From Nitrospira sp. (GTDB lineage Bacteria > Nitrospirota > Nitrospiria > Nitrospirales > Nitrospiraceae): 64,000 nt of DNA. The translations under genes and the position numbers were made by a program. The notes beneath the pieces were generated by a model. It was not told the DNA's origin, did not search any database, and saw only the letters and a list, made by a program, of their open reading frames with translations. This document shows, in pieces, positions 11,959 to 22,571 of this stretch. Where the stretch lies: NCBI GenBank assembly GCA_005116885.1, contig SWDP01000011.1, positions 12,391-76,390 of the forward strand. Reading direction: 5' to 3'. The first letter of the stretch is position 1, and every line of letters starts with the position of its first letter.

Positions 11959-12615
11959 ATGCGCGTGGTATTTCTTGGCGCACCAGGAGTAGGCAAGGGA
12001 ACTCAGGCTGACCGTATTGCCGCGCAGTACCACGTGGCGAAGATCTCAACAGGTGATCTTCTTCGCGAAGCGGTTCGCACTCGAACCACACTGGGTCTGG
12101 AGGCGAAGAGTTATATGGATCAGGGGGGGTTGGTTCCTGATGCCGTGGTGATAGGGCTGGTACGGGAAAAGTTAGCTGATCCCAGTTGCGCGAATGGTTT
12201 TGTTCTAGATGGTTTTCCCAGGACAGTTCCGCAGGCGGAAGCCTTGGGTACAGTGTTGGTTTCAAAAGGGATCACGCTGGATCGGGTTGTGAATTTTCAG
12301 GTTTCTCGTGAGGATGTTGTGCGGCGATTGAGCGGGCGCCGAAGTTGTCCGAAGTGTCAAGCCACCTTCCATCTAGACTTCGCCCCGTCTAAGATGGATG
12401 GGATATGCGATCGGTGTGGTGAGCCACTCGTGCAGCGCAGCGATGATCGCCGTGAAGCCATTGAGATGCGATTAAAAGTCTATGATGAACAAACTGCGCC
12501 GCTCGTCCGCTATTATGACGAACGACAGTTATTATTTCCGATGGATGCATCGGGCGGAGTGGATGTCGTTTTTGGACATCTTTCACAGGAGCTTGCGCAG
12601 TACCAGGCGATATGA
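11959..12615 (+). CDS. adk: Adenylate kinase with Zn-finger lid
   Basis: VVFLGAPGVGKGTQADRIA, GFPRTVPQAEAL, CPKCQATFH...CDRCG. Confidence 0.96.
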   Translation: MRVVFLGAPGVGKGTQADRIAAQYHVAKISTGDLLREAVRTRTTLGLEAKSYMDQGGLVPDAVVIGLVREKLADPSCANGFVLDGFPRTVPQAEALGTVLVSKGITLDRVVNFQVSREDVVRRLSGRRSCPKCQATFHLDFAPSKMDGICDRCGEPLVQRSDDRREAIEMRLKVYDEQTAPLVRYYDERQLLFPMDASGGVDVVFGHLSQELAQYQAI

Positions 12616-13361
12616 TCATTCTCAAGACGCCGGATGAGATTGCGGTGATGGCTCAGGCGTCAAGAGTAGTGGCAGAGACATTGCTGATATTGCAGAAAGC
12701 TGTTCGACCAGGTATTACGACTGATGAGTTGGACCGTTTAGCCGAGGAAGAGATTCGATCACGTGGAGCGCGGCCAGCGTTTAAAGGGTATCGAAACTAC
12801 CCGAAGACGCTGTGTGCTTCGGTGAATGACCAGGTTGTTCATGGGATTCCCTCCAAGCGAGTGCTGAAAGAGGGAGATATCATCGGTCTCGACCTCGGGG
12901 CGATTGTCGGTGGGTTTTACGGAGATTCGGCGATCACGGTTGCTGTGGGGCAGACAACAGAACGGAATGCACGCTTGGTTCAAATCACCGAAGAAGCCAT
13001 GTATTTAGGAATCAAACAAGCAGTGGTGGGGCAACGGTTGTCTGATATTTCACATGCGATTCAGCAGCACGTGGAATCTTCAGGGTACTCGGTTGTGACG
13101 GAATTTGTCGGTCATGGGATCGGTCGGCAGTTGCATGAAGAGCCGCAGGTGCCGAATTACGGGAAACCTGGGCAAGGGCCTCGGTTGCAGGCAGGGATGG
13201 TTCTTGCCATCGAGCCGATGGTCAATATGGGCGGTGCAGCCGTCAAAGTTCTTGAGGATCGATGGACTGCGGTGACAGTAGATGGGAGTCTCTCGGCGCA
13301 CTTTGAACATACGATAGCAATTACGTCGAGTGGGTCACCCGATATTTTGAGCCAGCTCTGA
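12612..13361 (+). CDS. map: Type I methionine aminopeptidase
   Basis: NDQVVHGIPSKRVLKEGDIIGLDLGAI, GHGIGRQLHEEPQVPNYG. Confidence 0.96.
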   Translation: MIILKTPDEIAVMAQASRVVAETLLILQKAVRPGITTDELDRLAEEEIRSRGARPAFKGYRNYPKTLCASVNDQVVHGIPSKRVLKEGDIIGLDLGAIVGGFYGDSAITVAVGQTTERNARLVQITEEAMYLGIKQAVVGQRLSDISHAIQQHVESSGYSVVTEFVGHGIGRQLHEEPQVPNYGKPGQGPRLQAGMVLAIEPMVNMGGAAVKVLEDRWTAVTVDGSLSAHFEHTIAITSSGSPDILSQL

Positions 13362-13410
13362 AGAAGATGCAAGCGCTGTGACGTGGTGTGGGGAGAAAGG
13401 ATAGAGGTAC

Positions 13411-13629
13411 GTGCCGAAAGAAGATGTTATTGAGATACAAGGCACGGTAAACGAAACGTTGCCGAACGCGATGTTTCGTGTGTCATTGGACAATGGCCAC
13501 AAGATCCTTGCACATATTTCAGGCAAAATGCGTATGCACTTTATCCGTATTCTCCCTGGCGACAAGGTGACGGTGGAGTTATCGCCTTATGATCTGACGC
13601 GCGGTCGGATCACCTATCGGTTTAAGTAG
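13411..13629 (+). CDS. infA: Translation initiation factor IF-1
   Basis: [71 protein letters not shown]. Confidence 0.97.
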   Translation: MPKEDVIEIQGTVNETLPNAMFRVSLDNGHKILAHISGKMRMHFIRILPGDKVTVELSPYDLTRGRITYRFK

Positions 13630-13644
13630 GAGCGTGAACTGAAT

Positions 13645-13758
13645 ATGAAAGTGAGATCGTCAGTCAAGCCAATTTGTGCGAAATGTAAGGTGGTTCGGCG
13701 CAAAGGAGTGGTGCGAATTCTCTGCGAAAATCCGCGCCACAAGCAGCGTCAAGGATAG
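13645..13758 (+). CDS. rpmJ: 50S ribosomal protein L36 (37 aa, absent from the ORF track)
   Basis: Read directly: [37 protein letters not shown]; between infA and rpsM. Confidence 0.97.
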   Translation: MKVRSSVKPICAKCKVVRRKGVVRILCENPRHKQRQG

Positions 13759-13855
13759 CCGTGCGCTCAAGAGTGGCGGGTGAAATGATCCGAGTCGTCG
13801 ATGTTCACCCAACTCAGGCCGGTGAGTGTACGACAAGAAGAAGGTAGGAGGAACT

Positions 13856-14239
13856 ATGGCGCGTATTTCGGGAGTAGATTTGCCGAGAGAGAAACGGGTG
13901 GACATTGGCCTGACATACGTCTATGGGGTTGGGCGCGCATCGGCACTCTCTATCCTCACCAAGGCTGGGATTGATGGAGCTATTCGTGTTAAGGATCTGA
14001 GCGAAGAGCATATCGTCAAGATTCGAGAAATTATTCAGGAGGGACACCAGGTCGAAGGTGATCTGAGGAAAACCTTCTCGATGAATATCAAACGATTGAT
14101 TGATAGTGGTACATATCGTGGCCTTCGCCATCGCAAGGGGTTACCCGTCCGCGGTCAGCGGACCAAGACGAATGCGCGGACGAGAAAAGGCCGCCGCTCC
14201 GGTGTGGGAAGCAAGCCAAAGCCCCCAGCGCGTTCGTAA
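13856..14239 (+). CDS. rpsM: 30S ribosomal protein S13
   Basis: [51 protein letters not shown]. Confidence 0.97.
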   Translation: MARISGVDLPREKRVDIGLTYVYGVGRASALSILTKAGIDGAIRVKDLSEEHIVKIREIIQEGHQVEGDLRKTFSMNIKRLIDSGTYRGLRHRKGLPVRGQRTKTNARTRKGRRSGVGSKPKPPARS

Positions 14240-14272
14240 TAACGTACAGCCGATATTTGAGCAGGGAGCCCT

Positions 14273-14656
14273 ATGAGCATTAAAAAAGGAAAGAAGAAAG
14301 AGCGTCGGGTCGTGCAGAGCGGGGTCGCCCACGTCCAGGCGTCATTCAACAACACGATTGTCACGATCACCGACATGAGTGGCAACACAATTGTGTGGGC
14401 AAGTTCGGGAAACCAAGGATTCAAGGGTTCTCGAAAAAGTACGCCATTTGCCGCTCAACGTGCTGGTGAAGCCGCCGCCAGGAAGGCGATGGAGAGTGGA
14501 ATGCGTACGGTGGATGTCTATGTGAATGGTCCAGGGTCTGGTCGTGAATCGGCGATCAGATCTCTTCAGGCTGCCGGATTGAGGATCCATATGATTCGCG
14601 ATGTGACCCCAATTCCACACAACGGATGCCGCCCACCTAAGCGGCGTCGTGTGTAG
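14273..14656 (+). CDS. rpsK: 30S ribosomal protein S11
   Basis: [39 protein letters not shown]. Confidence 0.97.
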   Translation: MSIKKGKKKERRVVQSGVAHVQASFNNTIVTITDMSGNTIVWASSGNQGFKGSRKSTPFAAQRAGEAAARKAMESGMRTVDVYVNGPGSGRESAIRSLQAAGLRIHMIRDVTPIPHNGCRPPKRRRV

Positions 14657-14737
14657 TTCCGTGTATCGAGAGGTTTGAAGGTACAAGAATTCTTGGGCAC
14701 ACCATCATGGTGATGTCCGGTAACTGGAGGTAGAGCA

Positions 14738-15364
14738 GTGGCAAAGTATCGTGGCCCCGTTTGTCGGTTGTGTCGGCGAGAGGGTGAGAAGTTGTTCTTG
14801 AAAGGCTCACGCTGTATGACAGAAAAATGTGCCATCGAGCGACGAAGCTATCCTCCTGGACAGCATGGTCAAAAACGCCCGAGGAACTCAGAGTACAGCA
14901 CCCAGCTCAGAGAAAAACAAAAGCTACGCAGAATCTATGGCCTCATGGAATGCCAGTTCCGTGGTGTATTTGAACGTGCGGAACGTCAGTCTGGTATTAC
15001 CGGTGAAGTGCTCTTGCGGTTGCTGGAATGCCGGCTGGATAATGTCGCGTACCGACTAGGATTCGGCGCCTCACGCAAAGAAGCCAGACAACTTGTGAGC
15101 CATGGACATTTGACCATGAATGGTCGGAAGATTAATGTGCCCGGTGCGCAGGTGAAGGCAGGAGACGTCATCAGCATTCGTGAGCGAAGTCGCACGCTGA
15201 TTTCGATCCAGGCCGCGTTAGATGCCGTTGACGGTCGAGGCATTCCTGATTGGTTAGAGCTCGACAAGACAGCGTTTAAAGGCATGGTACGTGCGTTGCC
15301 GTCGAAAGACCAGATTTCGCTGCCAGTCAACGAGCAGATGGTGGTGGAGTTGTATTCAAGATAG
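14738..15364 (+). CDS. rpsD: 30S ribosomal protein S4
   Basis: MAKYRGPVCRLCRREGEKLFLKG, RLDNVAYRLGFGASRKEARQLVSHGH. Confidence 0.97.
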   Translation: MAKYRGPVCRLCRREGEKLFLKGSRCMTEKCAIERRSYPPGQHGQKRPRNSEYSTQLREKQKLRRIYGLMECQFRGVFERAERQSGITGEVLLRLLECRLDNVAYRLGFGASRKEARQLVSHGHLTMNGRKINVPGAQVKAGDVISIRERSRTLISIQAALDAVDGRGIPDWLELDKTAFKGMVRALPSKDQISLPVNEQMVVELYSR

Positions 15365-15451
15365 AAGCGGACCTGGGGGAAGGGCAGTTAGTCTCTGCGG
15401 CAAACAGATGCAGCTCAGGGGTTGGCTACTCGATGAGATGAAGGGGGAGTC

Positions 15452-16453
15452 ATGATTAAAGCGATGAAAGACTTTCAGATCCCGATGCGGGTGGAGGTCG
15501 ACAAAGATACACAAAACCAAACGTTCGGCAGGTTTACCACAGAGGCCTATGAACGTGGGTTTGGGACGACGGTCGGTAACGCCTTACGGCGTGTGCTGTT
15601 ATCGTCGCTCACGGGTGCGGCAGTGACCACTGTGAAGATCGAAGGCGTCTTGCACGAGTTTTCCACGATTCCAGGCATCACGGAAGATGTCACCTCCATT
15701 ATTTTGAATGTGAAAGGGTTGCGGCTTGCTGTGCATACGGATAAGCCAAAGACGCTCCGTCTCAAAAAGAAGGGGCCTGGTGAAGCCAAGGGGTCCGATA
15801 TTATTCACGATGCCGACGTGACCATTTTGACTCCGAACCTCCATATTGCGACGCTGGACAAGGATACCTCATTCGATATGGAAATGACGGTGAAGCATGG
15901 TCGAGGGTACGTGCCTGCCGAGCGCAACAAAGAGGAGGGGCTTCCGATTGGTGTGATCGCAATCGATTCGGTATTTTCACCCATCAAGCGTGTGAATTTT
16001 CACGTAGAGAATGCCCGTGTCGGTCGCATGACTGACTATGATAAATTGACCTTGGAAATCTGGACCGATGGGACCATCTCGCCTCGAGATGCCTTGTCTA
16101 CGGCAGCCAGCATTATGCGTGATCACATTGATATCTTTATCAATCCCGATGAGCGGGTGGAGGGACGTGCCGATCTCGGGGGTGATGAGGCACAACGTGA
16201 GGTCAATAAACATCTGTTCCGTAGTGTCAACGAACTGGAGTTGTCGGTTCGTGCCGCGAATTGCTTGAAGAATGCGAACATCAAGACTATCGCAGACCTG
16301 GTCCAGAAGACAGAAGGCGAAATGCTGAGGACCAAGAACTTCGGCAAGAAATCGCTCAACGAAATTAAGGAAATCTTGACGGAGATGGGACTGGGGCTTG
16401 GCGTGAAGCTTGATGCTGTGCAGCCGGTTAGTGGAAGTCCGAAGAGCGAGTAA
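15452..16453 (+). CDS. rpoA: DNA-directed RNA polymerase subunit alpha
   Basis: [43 protein letters not shown]-terminal [21 protein letters not shown]. Confidence 0.97.
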   Translation: MIKAMKDFQIPMRVEVDKDTQNQTFGRFTTEAYERGFGTTVGNALRRVLLSSLTGAAVTTVKIEGVLHEFSTIPGITEDVTSIILNVKGLRLAVHTDKPKTLRLKKKGPGEAKGSDIIHDADVTILTPNLHIATLDKDTSFDMEMTVKHGRGYVPAERNKEEGLPIGVIAIDSVFSPIKRVNFHVENARVGRMTDYDKLTLEIWTDGTISPRDALSTAASIMRDHIDIFINPDERVEGRADLGGDEAQREVNKHLFRSVNELELSVRAANCLKNANIKTIADLVQKTEGEMLRTKNFGKKSLNEIKEILTEMGLGLGVKLDAVQPVSGSPKSE

Positions 16454-16471
16454 CGAAACAAGAGGGAACCC

Positions 16472-16894
16472 GTGCGTCATAGAAAAAATGGCAGACAGCT
16501 CGGACGACAGACCAAACATCGATGGGCGCTGTTCAGAAGTCTCGTGACCTCGCTCCTCGAACATGAGCGCATTGAGACAACTGAAGCAAAAGCAAAAGAA
16601 ATTCGAGGATTCACGGACCGAATGATTACACTTGGCAAGGAGGGGACATTGCCGGCTCGGCGTCAAGCCCTTGCATTTATCAGAAGCAAAGAGGTCGTCT
16701 CCAAGCTATTTAGCGACGTGGCAACTCGATTTAAAGATCGCCAGGGTGGCTATACGAGAATGGTGAAAACCAGGCGCCGAATTGGGGATGCGGCAAAGCT
16801 CGTCGCGATTGAACTTGTCACACGGCCGGATACAGTGCACGCAAAGAAATCTGTCCCTGGTGCATCGGCTCCTGCGAGTCCAGCTTCGAGCTAG
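16472..16894 (+). CDS. rplQ: 50S ribosomal protein L17
   Basis: [48 protein letters not shown] start. Confidence 0.97.
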   Translation: MRHRKNGRQLGRQTKHRWALFRSLVTSLLEHERIETTEAKAKEIRGFTDRMITLGKEGTLPARRQALAFIRSKEVVSKLFSDVATRFKDRQGGYTRMVKTRRRIGDAAKLVAIELVTRPDTVHAKKSVPGASAPASPASS

Positions 16895-16982
16895 GCCTTC
16901 TGTTCGTCAGAGCTAGTTGCACGTGTGATGCAGTATCATGTTTATCAGTTCTCTCTTCTTCTTCACTAAGATCTACAGAATG

Positions 16983-17008
16983 CCCCGCTCTTAAGAGCGG
17001 GGTTTTTT
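16983..17008 (+). terminator. Intrinsic terminator after rplQ
   Basis: CCCCGCTC-ttaa-GAGCGGGG-TTTTTT. Confidence 0.93.
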
Positions 17009-17058
17009 GACTCCATTGCTAGCGGGTAGACAATATCGGGCTTCCGGTATGCGTTTAC

Positions 17059-17700
17059 TTGATATGGGGCTCATGCTACTATCGTGCCAGTCTGTATCGT
17101 GTTGTTCACTTTGAAAACAGAGGCAACGTGTGGCAACGCTCAGTGCGAGGAGGTTTATTAGCGCTGAGTACGTTGTTAGCCTGTGTTCTTGTCTATTTGC
17201 TCGTGACCAATTCGACAATGGTTCTTGCGCCGACCACGGCTGCGCCAGGCTCCATGGACCCAGCTGATGCGAAGATTTCTCAATTTACATTCACTCAAAC
17301 GAAGGGCGACACAGTTCAATGGAAAGTGCAGGCGCAAGAGGCACGGCTTTTTGAGCGGGATAGGCGGGCGACACTTCAGGTCGTCGCTGTCACGCTGTTC
17401 GGCAAGCAAGGAAAGGATATGACGGTCACTGGAGATGAGGGGACATTGAATACGGAGACGAAGGACTTTGTGCTCGCAAACCGATCAGAGCCTCTTGTCA
17501 TTCGCACCGAGAGTGGGTATGTCATCTATACCAACCATCTTACTTGGACTGATCAGACGAGAGAAATCCGCACACATGATCCTGTCCGTATCGTGGGGCA
17601 CGGATTAGAGGTGACAGGGCGTGGGTTGCTGGGACATTTAGATCGCGAAGAGTTTGAAGTACTTGAGGATGTCCATGTGGATTTGGCTCCTGCTTCTTAA
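17059..17700 (+). CDS. lptC: LPS export ABC transporter periplasmic protein LptC (true start likely near 17129)
   Basis: N-terminal TM segment, ARLFERDRRATLQVVAVTLFGKQGKDMTVTGDEGTLN; next to lptA/lptB. Confidence 0.8.
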   Translation: MIWGSCYYRASLYRVVHFENRGNVWQRSVRGGLLALSTLLACVLVYLLVTNSTMVLAPTTAAPGSMDPADAKISQFTFTQTKGDTVQWKVQAQEARLFERDRRATLQVVAVTLFGKQGKDMTVTGDEGTLNTETKDFVLANRSEPLVIRTESGYVIYTNHLTWTDQTREIRTHDPVRIVGHGLEVTGRGLLGHLDREEFEVLEDVHVDLAPAS

Positions 17701-18256
17701 TCTGTTCCCGCTTGGGATGGCTTCATTAAGCGAGTCGGCTGAAGCAGCTATTCCAAAAGCCGGTGCGGATCACACCGTCAGCACCACGATTACGGCCAAG
17801 AAGATGACCGTAAAAAATCAAGATAGCCAAGCTGTTTTTGAGGGTGCCGTCGTATTGACTCGTGGATCGTTACTGGTCTATTCCGATCGCATGGTTGTGA
17901 TGTTCCGCACACAAGAGTTACCCTCTGGTGATAGTCAGAAAGGGCCTGAGGCTGTCAAAGGTGGCATCCCTGCGAGAGGGTCCGATACTGTACCGGCTGT
18001 GTCGAATCGTTCGGTCAACAGGATCGAGGCAACTGGGCGAGTGAGAATTGAGAAGGATTCGGGGAGTGCCACCTGCGACAAAGCCATTTACTACCATGAT
18101 GGCGATAAGATTGTTCTGACCGGTGACCCGGTGGCTTGGGATAAAGGAACAAGGGTCAGCGGCAAACAAATCACGATGTTTTTGGCAGAGGATCGAAGTG
18201 TGGTGGAGGGCGGTTCGCATGTGCGGATCGAACCGGATGGAGGGATGGCGAAGTGA
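17654..18256 (+). CDS. lptA: LPS transport protein LptA (OstA-like)
   Basis: ITAKKMTVKNQDSQAVFEGAVVLTRGSLLVYSDRMVV..., ATCDKAIYYHDGDKIVLTGDPVAWDKG. Confidence 0.85.
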   Translation: MKYLRMSMWIWLLLLNLFPLGMASLSESAEAAIPKAGADHTVSTTITAKKMTVKNQDSQAVFEGAVVLTRGSLLVYSDRMVVMFRTQELPSGDSQKGPEAVKGGIPARGSDTVPAVSNRSVNRIEATGRVRIEKDSGSATCDKAIYYHDGDKIVLTGDPVAWDKGTRVSGKQITMFLAEDRSVVEGGSHVRIEPDGGMAK

Positions 18257-19035
18257 TCGAGGCTGTTCAGGGAAACGCGCCACCGACCGGCCTCTCGATG
18301 AAAAAGCCGACGGGCGATTGTTTACGTGCAGTAGGATTGGTGAAAAGTTTTCGTGGACGCAAGGTTGTGAAAGGCGTCTCAGTCGAAGTCCATGCCGGTG
18401 AGGTCGTGGGCCTGCTAGGACCCAATGGGGCTGGCAAAACCACCATTTTTGACATGATTGTCGGCCTGTGCCAGCCTGATGAAGGCGCGATCTCGCTCGG
18501 GGAAGAGGCGATCACAGACCTGCCGATGTATAGACGGGCGCGCAAAGGAATTGGGTATCTTCCGCAAGAATCGTCAGTGTTTCGACGGTTGTCCGTTGAG
18601 GATAATATTCTGGCAATTCTTGAGATGCTGGACTACTCTCGGGCAGAGCGTCGCGACCGGGTTGATGCCCTTCTCAAGGAATTGGATCTTAGCCATATTC
18701 GGACAAGCATGGCCTATGCGTTGTCGGGTGGTGAGCGTCGGCGGCTGGAGATTACAAGGGCACTTGCGACGAGCCCTTCGTTCATGTTGCTCGATGAGCC
18801 CTTTGCCGGGATCGACCCGATTGCTGTCGCCGATATCCAACACATCATTATCCGATTGAAGGAGAAAGAGATCGGTATTTTAATTACCGATCACAATGTT
18901 CAGGAGACTTTGTCCATCACAGATCGGGCCTACATCATCAACGAAGGATTGATTCTTGAGGCTGGGTCCCCAGAATCGATCGTCAAGAGTGAGACCGCAC
19001 GTGCGGTCTATTTGGGAGATCGGTTCAAGTTATGA
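18253..19035 (+). CDS. lptB: LPS export ABC transporter ATP-binding protein LptB
   Basis: GLLGPNGAGKTTIFDMIVGLCQPDEG, ALSGGERRRLEITRALATSPSFMLLDEPFAGIDP. Confidence 0.94.
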   Translation: MIEAVQGNAPPTGLSMKKPTGDCLRAVGLVKSFRGRKVVKGVSVEVHAGEVVGLLGPNGAGKTTIFDMIVGLCQPDEGAISLGEEAITDLPMYRRARKGIGYLPQESSVFRRLSVEDNILAILEMLDYSRAERRDRVDALLKELDLSHIRTSMAYALSGGERRRLEITRALATSPSFMLLDEPFAGIDPIAVADIQHIIIRLKEKEIGILITDHNVQETLSITDRAYIINEGLILEAGSPESIVKSETARAVYLGDRFKL

Positions 19036-19048
19036 CTCTTAAGAGTGT

Positions 19049-20563
19049 GTGCGTATGAAGCTCAGGCTTGACCTTCGGCTCAGTCAAAAACTAATTATGA
19101 CTCCCCAATTGCAGCAGGCGATTAAGCTGTTGCAGCTGTCGAGACTTGAACTCCAGCAGAGCCTCACTCAACATTTGATGGAAAATCCGCTCTTGGAGGA
19201 TCTCCCTGCTGAGGCAGAGGACAGCGAGGCTGAGAGTCCGGAGGAAAAGGCGGAAGACGCGGTGGCGTCGGCAAACAGTGAGCCAACGAATGTGGATGAG
19301 TCCACTCCGGAGGAACGAGACACTCCGGATGAAGCTTCGCTGGGAGGGTGGGAAGAGTACTTTGACAGCGACCGTCGAGGGGGACCTGGGTCTCAGACAC
19401 CTTCGCAGGACGAGTTTCCATCCTATGAACAAACCATGGCGAAAGCCACGTCCTTAGAAGACCATCTTCTTTGGCAGCTGTCGTTTTCAGGTTTATCGGG
19501 TCGTGCAAAGGAAATTGGGCGATTGATCATCGGGAATCTTGACGATGATGGGTATCTGCGCATGTCTCTCGCAGAGATGGTCGGAGGAACCGACTTTACA
19601 GAAACGGAAGCGGAATCAGTCTTAAAGGATATTCAATGCTTTGATCCAACAGGCGTGGCGGCGCGAGATCTTGTGGAATGCCTACTCTTACAAATTGGGC
19701 ATTTAGGGAAGAGTCCCATGGGATCATTAGGGGCTCGGCCGGGCGCTTTAAAAGGATCGATCGTTGAAGCCATTGTCCAACATCATCTGAAAGACTTGGA
19801 GAAAAAACAATATGCAAGGATCGCAAAAGCTTTAGGCGTCACAGTAGAAGAGGTTTTCCAAGCCACAAAGGTCATCGAAGTGCTTGAGCCAAAGCCGGGG
19901 CGACCGTATGCGAATACTCAGAACTATGCGATTGTCCCTGATGTGTTTGTGAAGAAAAATGAAGGGGAGTGGATCGTGCTATTGAATGACGACGGACTGC
20001 CGCGTATGAGAATCAGTCCGTACTATAAACAATTGATGGGGCCTGGAGAGAACGGATCAGCTGAGACCAAGGCCTATCTTGACGAAAAGCTTCGGGCTGC
20101 GCAATGGGTTATTCGCAGCATCGAACAACGGAATAAGACGATTGTCAAGGTGGTGTCGAGTATCGTGAAGTTTCAGGAGCAGTTTTTTGAAAAAGGTGTG
20201 CAGCACCTAAAGCCGTTAGTCCTTAAACAGGTGGCTGAAGATATAGGGATGCATGAATCGACCATTAGTCGTGTGACGGCAAACAAATATATGTATTGTC
20301 CGCAGGGAATGTTGGAATTGAAATTCTTCTTTAACGCCGGCCTGCAACGAGCAGATCAGCCTTCCGACATGATGTCGTCCGTGACAGTGCGAGAGATGAT
20401 TCGGAAAATGGTGGCGGAGGAGGATGCGAGCCACCCTCTAAAAGATGAAGAGATTGCTGCACGGCTGCTCTCACAGCAGGTTGTGATTGCCCGTCGAACC
20501 GTGGCGAAATATCGGGCGGAAGAACATATTCCCTCTGCCACTCAGCGGAGACGATTTTTTTAA
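19049..20563 (+). CDS. rpoN: RNA polymerase sigma-54 factor
   Basis: LRLSQKLIMTPQLQQAIKLLQLSRLEL; RpoN box ARRTVAKYRAEEHIPSATQRRRFF. Confidence 0.95.
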   Translation: MRMKLRLDLRLSQKLIMTPQLQQAIKLLQLSRLELQQSLTQHLMENPLLEDLPAEAEDSEAESPEEKAEDAVASANSEPTNVDESTPEERDTPDEASLGGWEEYFDSDRRGGPGSQTPSQDEFPSYEQTMAKATSLEDHLLWQLSFSGLSGRAKEIGRLIIGNLDDDGYLRMSLAEMVGGTDFTETEAESVLKDIQCFDPTGVAARDLVECLLLQIGHLGKSPMGSLGARPGALKGSIVEAIVQHHLKDLEKKQYARIAKALGVTVEEVFQATKVIEVLEPKPGRPYANTQNYAIVPDVFVKKNEGEWIVLLNDDGLPRMRISPYYKQLMGPGENGSAETKAYLDEKLRAAQWVIRSIEQRNKTIVKVVSSIVKFQEQFFEKGVQHLKPLVLKQVAEDIGMHESTISRVTANKYMYCPQGMLELKFFFNAGLQRADQPSDMMSSVTVREMIRKMVAEEDASHPLKDEEIAARLLSQQVVIARRTVAKYRAEEHIPSATQRRRFF

Positions 20564-20853
20564 AGGGTGCAGAAATAATTTCAAGCCAGCCTTCTTCATG
20601 TGGCGCACCGGTCGGCTGGTTGCAGAGAGGTTCTGGTAGGTGAGCAGATCACTGCGACAGGATATGGCTCACCTCCTTGAATCGTGGACGTGTTGAGGTG
20701 CCCCATAGTTTTCTTGACCGTGCGAGATCTTCCCTCTCCAGCTGCGTGTGTCGTAGGTTCGTATCATAGGTCTCCTCTAGTGTTGTGATGCGTAGATTTA
20801 ACAATCATAGCTGAATAGCAGAAGGGCTGAGAGGGCTCGGCTAGAAAGGATAC

Positions 20854-21375
20854 ATGTCGATAAAAATTACCGGACGTCACCTCGTAATTACGTCGGCACT
20901 CAGACAGCATGTAGAAAGTCGGTTCGAGCGGCTTGTACGGTACGACGTGAAGCTGACCCACCTGGAAGTAATTTTGGGTGTGAACAAACTTCAGCATCAT
21001 GCGGAGGTTGTGTGTACGATGCAGAGGAGACGGATTCAGGCTAAAGCCTCGACGCAGGAAATGTACACGACGATCGACCAGCTTGTGGATCGACTGGCCA
21101 CCCAGATACGAAAGTATAAGAAACGCAAGACCGACAATAAAGAACCGGTGAAGAGATTGGCTCGTAAGGCTCTAAGCCCAGTTGCTCGTAAGGAAGATGA
21201 TGAGGAGATGATCGAAGTCATTTGCCCCCCCAAGGTGATGTTGACTTTGGAGGATGCGAAACGCCGGCTCGACTCTCTGCCTGGTTCACTGGTGGTCTTC
21301 ACGGCACGGTCTTCTGGGAAATTGCAAATTCTACAACGGCTCGATCGTAATCGAGTCGTCCTGATCGATCCGTAA
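20854..21375 (+). CDS. hpf: Ribosome hibernation promoting factor, long form
   Basis: SIKITGRHLVITSALRQHVESRFERL; C-terminal VMLTLEDAKRRLDSLPGSLVVFTARSSGKLQILQR. Confidence 0.88.
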   Translation: MSIKITGRHLVITSALRQHVESRFERLVRYDVKLTHLEVILGVNKLQHHAEVVCTMQRRRIQAKASTQEMYTTIDQLVDRLATQIRKYKKRKTDNKEPVKRLARKALSPVARKEDDEEMIEVICPPKVMLTLEDAKRRLDSLPGSLVVFTARSSGKLQILQRLDRNRVVLIDP

Positions 21376-21388
21376 AGGGTAGGCGGGC

Positions 21389-22255
21389 ATGGCTGCGCTC
21401 AAGCTGGTCGTCATCAGCGGTCTTTCCGGCTCAGGGACGTCGCATGCGCTCAAGTGCTTTGAAGATGCCGGGTATTTCTGCATCGACAATTTGCCTCCCG
21501 CTATTCTGCCGACCTTTGTTGAGCTGTGTCATCAGCAAGGAGGGGAGATTAAGAATGTCGCGCTTGGAATCGATGTCAGGGAGCGCGTGTTCTTTTCCGA
21601 CCTCGTAGGGGTTCTTGAGCGTGTGAAAGCGCTTGGGCATGCGGTTGAGTTGATATTCTTCGAGGCTCGCGAAGAGGTGCTGGTTCGCCGATTCTCGGAA
21701 TCCAGGAGGCCTCACCCGCTTCTCCCGCATCTTCCGGTACTGGAGGGAGTACGAGTCGAAAGGGAGCGTCTCGCCGACTTGCGGTGCCACGCCGACCGGA
21801 TTATTGATACATCCGATCTCACGGTGCATGAGTTGCGGGAGTTATTGAGCCGGCAGTTTAGAGAGGAGGGGGCACCGCGTCGATTAACCATTTCTCTCGT
21901 AACCTTCGGCTATAAGTTTGGTGTGCCGTACGACATTGATCTTCTGTTCGATGTCAGATTTCTGCGGAACCCGTTCTTTATTCCTGACCTGAAACCATTG
22001 ACTGGGGAAGACTCACGGGTGAGGGCCTATGTGTTGGCTGATCCGGACGCCGTTGCGTTCGTTGGGCAACTAGAAGGCTTCTTCAAATTTCTCATTCCAC
22101 TCTTTGAGCGAGAGCGTCGCAGTTATGTAAATGTTGGAATCGGTTGCACCGGAGGGCGGCATCGGTCCGTGGCAATTGCCGGCCGACTCCAGGAAAGTTT
22201 TTCAGTGCTCGGATACCAAGCGACGGTGACTCATCGCGATCTCAACAGGCAATAA
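21389..22255 (+). CDS. rapZ: RNase adapter protein RapZ
   Basis: VVISGLSGSGTSHALKCFEDAGYFCIDNLPPAILP; NVGIGCTGGRHRSVAIAGRL. Confidence 0.95.
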   Translation: MAALKLVVISGLSGSGTSHALKCFEDAGYFCIDNLPPAILPTFVELCHQQGGEIKNVALGIDVRERVFFSDLVGVLERVKALGHAVELIFFEAREEVLVRRFSESRRPHPLLPHLPVLEGVRVERERLADLRCHADRIIDTSDLTVHELRELLSRQFREEGAPRRLTISLVTFGYKFGVPYDIDLLFDVRFLRNPFFIPDLKPLTGEDSRVRAYVLADPDAVAFVGQLEGFFKFLIPLFERERRSYVNVGIGCTGGRHRSVAIAGRLQESFSVLGYQATVTHRDLNRQ

Positions 22256-22335
22256 CACCTAGGCCTGCTCCGTACATCTCCCCGCACACTACTCCTCGAT
22301 TTCATCTCTCTGCCTGTGCGCGAAAAGCGATTTGC

Positions 22336-22363
22336 TTGACAGGTAGAGTGTATGGACTATAGT
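22336..22363 (+). promoter_or_regulatory. Putative sigma70 promoter of the pil operon
   Basis: TTGACA-N16-TATAGT. Confidence 0.6.
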
Positions 22364-22571
22364 TAGCATGTGTAATGCAGGTCTGCACAAACACTTACAG
22401 TGGAGTACAGAATGGAAATCAGGACGCCGATGAATGGCAGGAAATCTTCCGTTAGTCATTCATTCTTCAGTGCAAATACGAAGGTGGGGGTGCGGGCGTG
22501 AATTGCAATCCGCGCAGAATTTACAGAAAAACTTGTCTTGTGCGGATAGTCATGTACAGTCAGAGGCACAT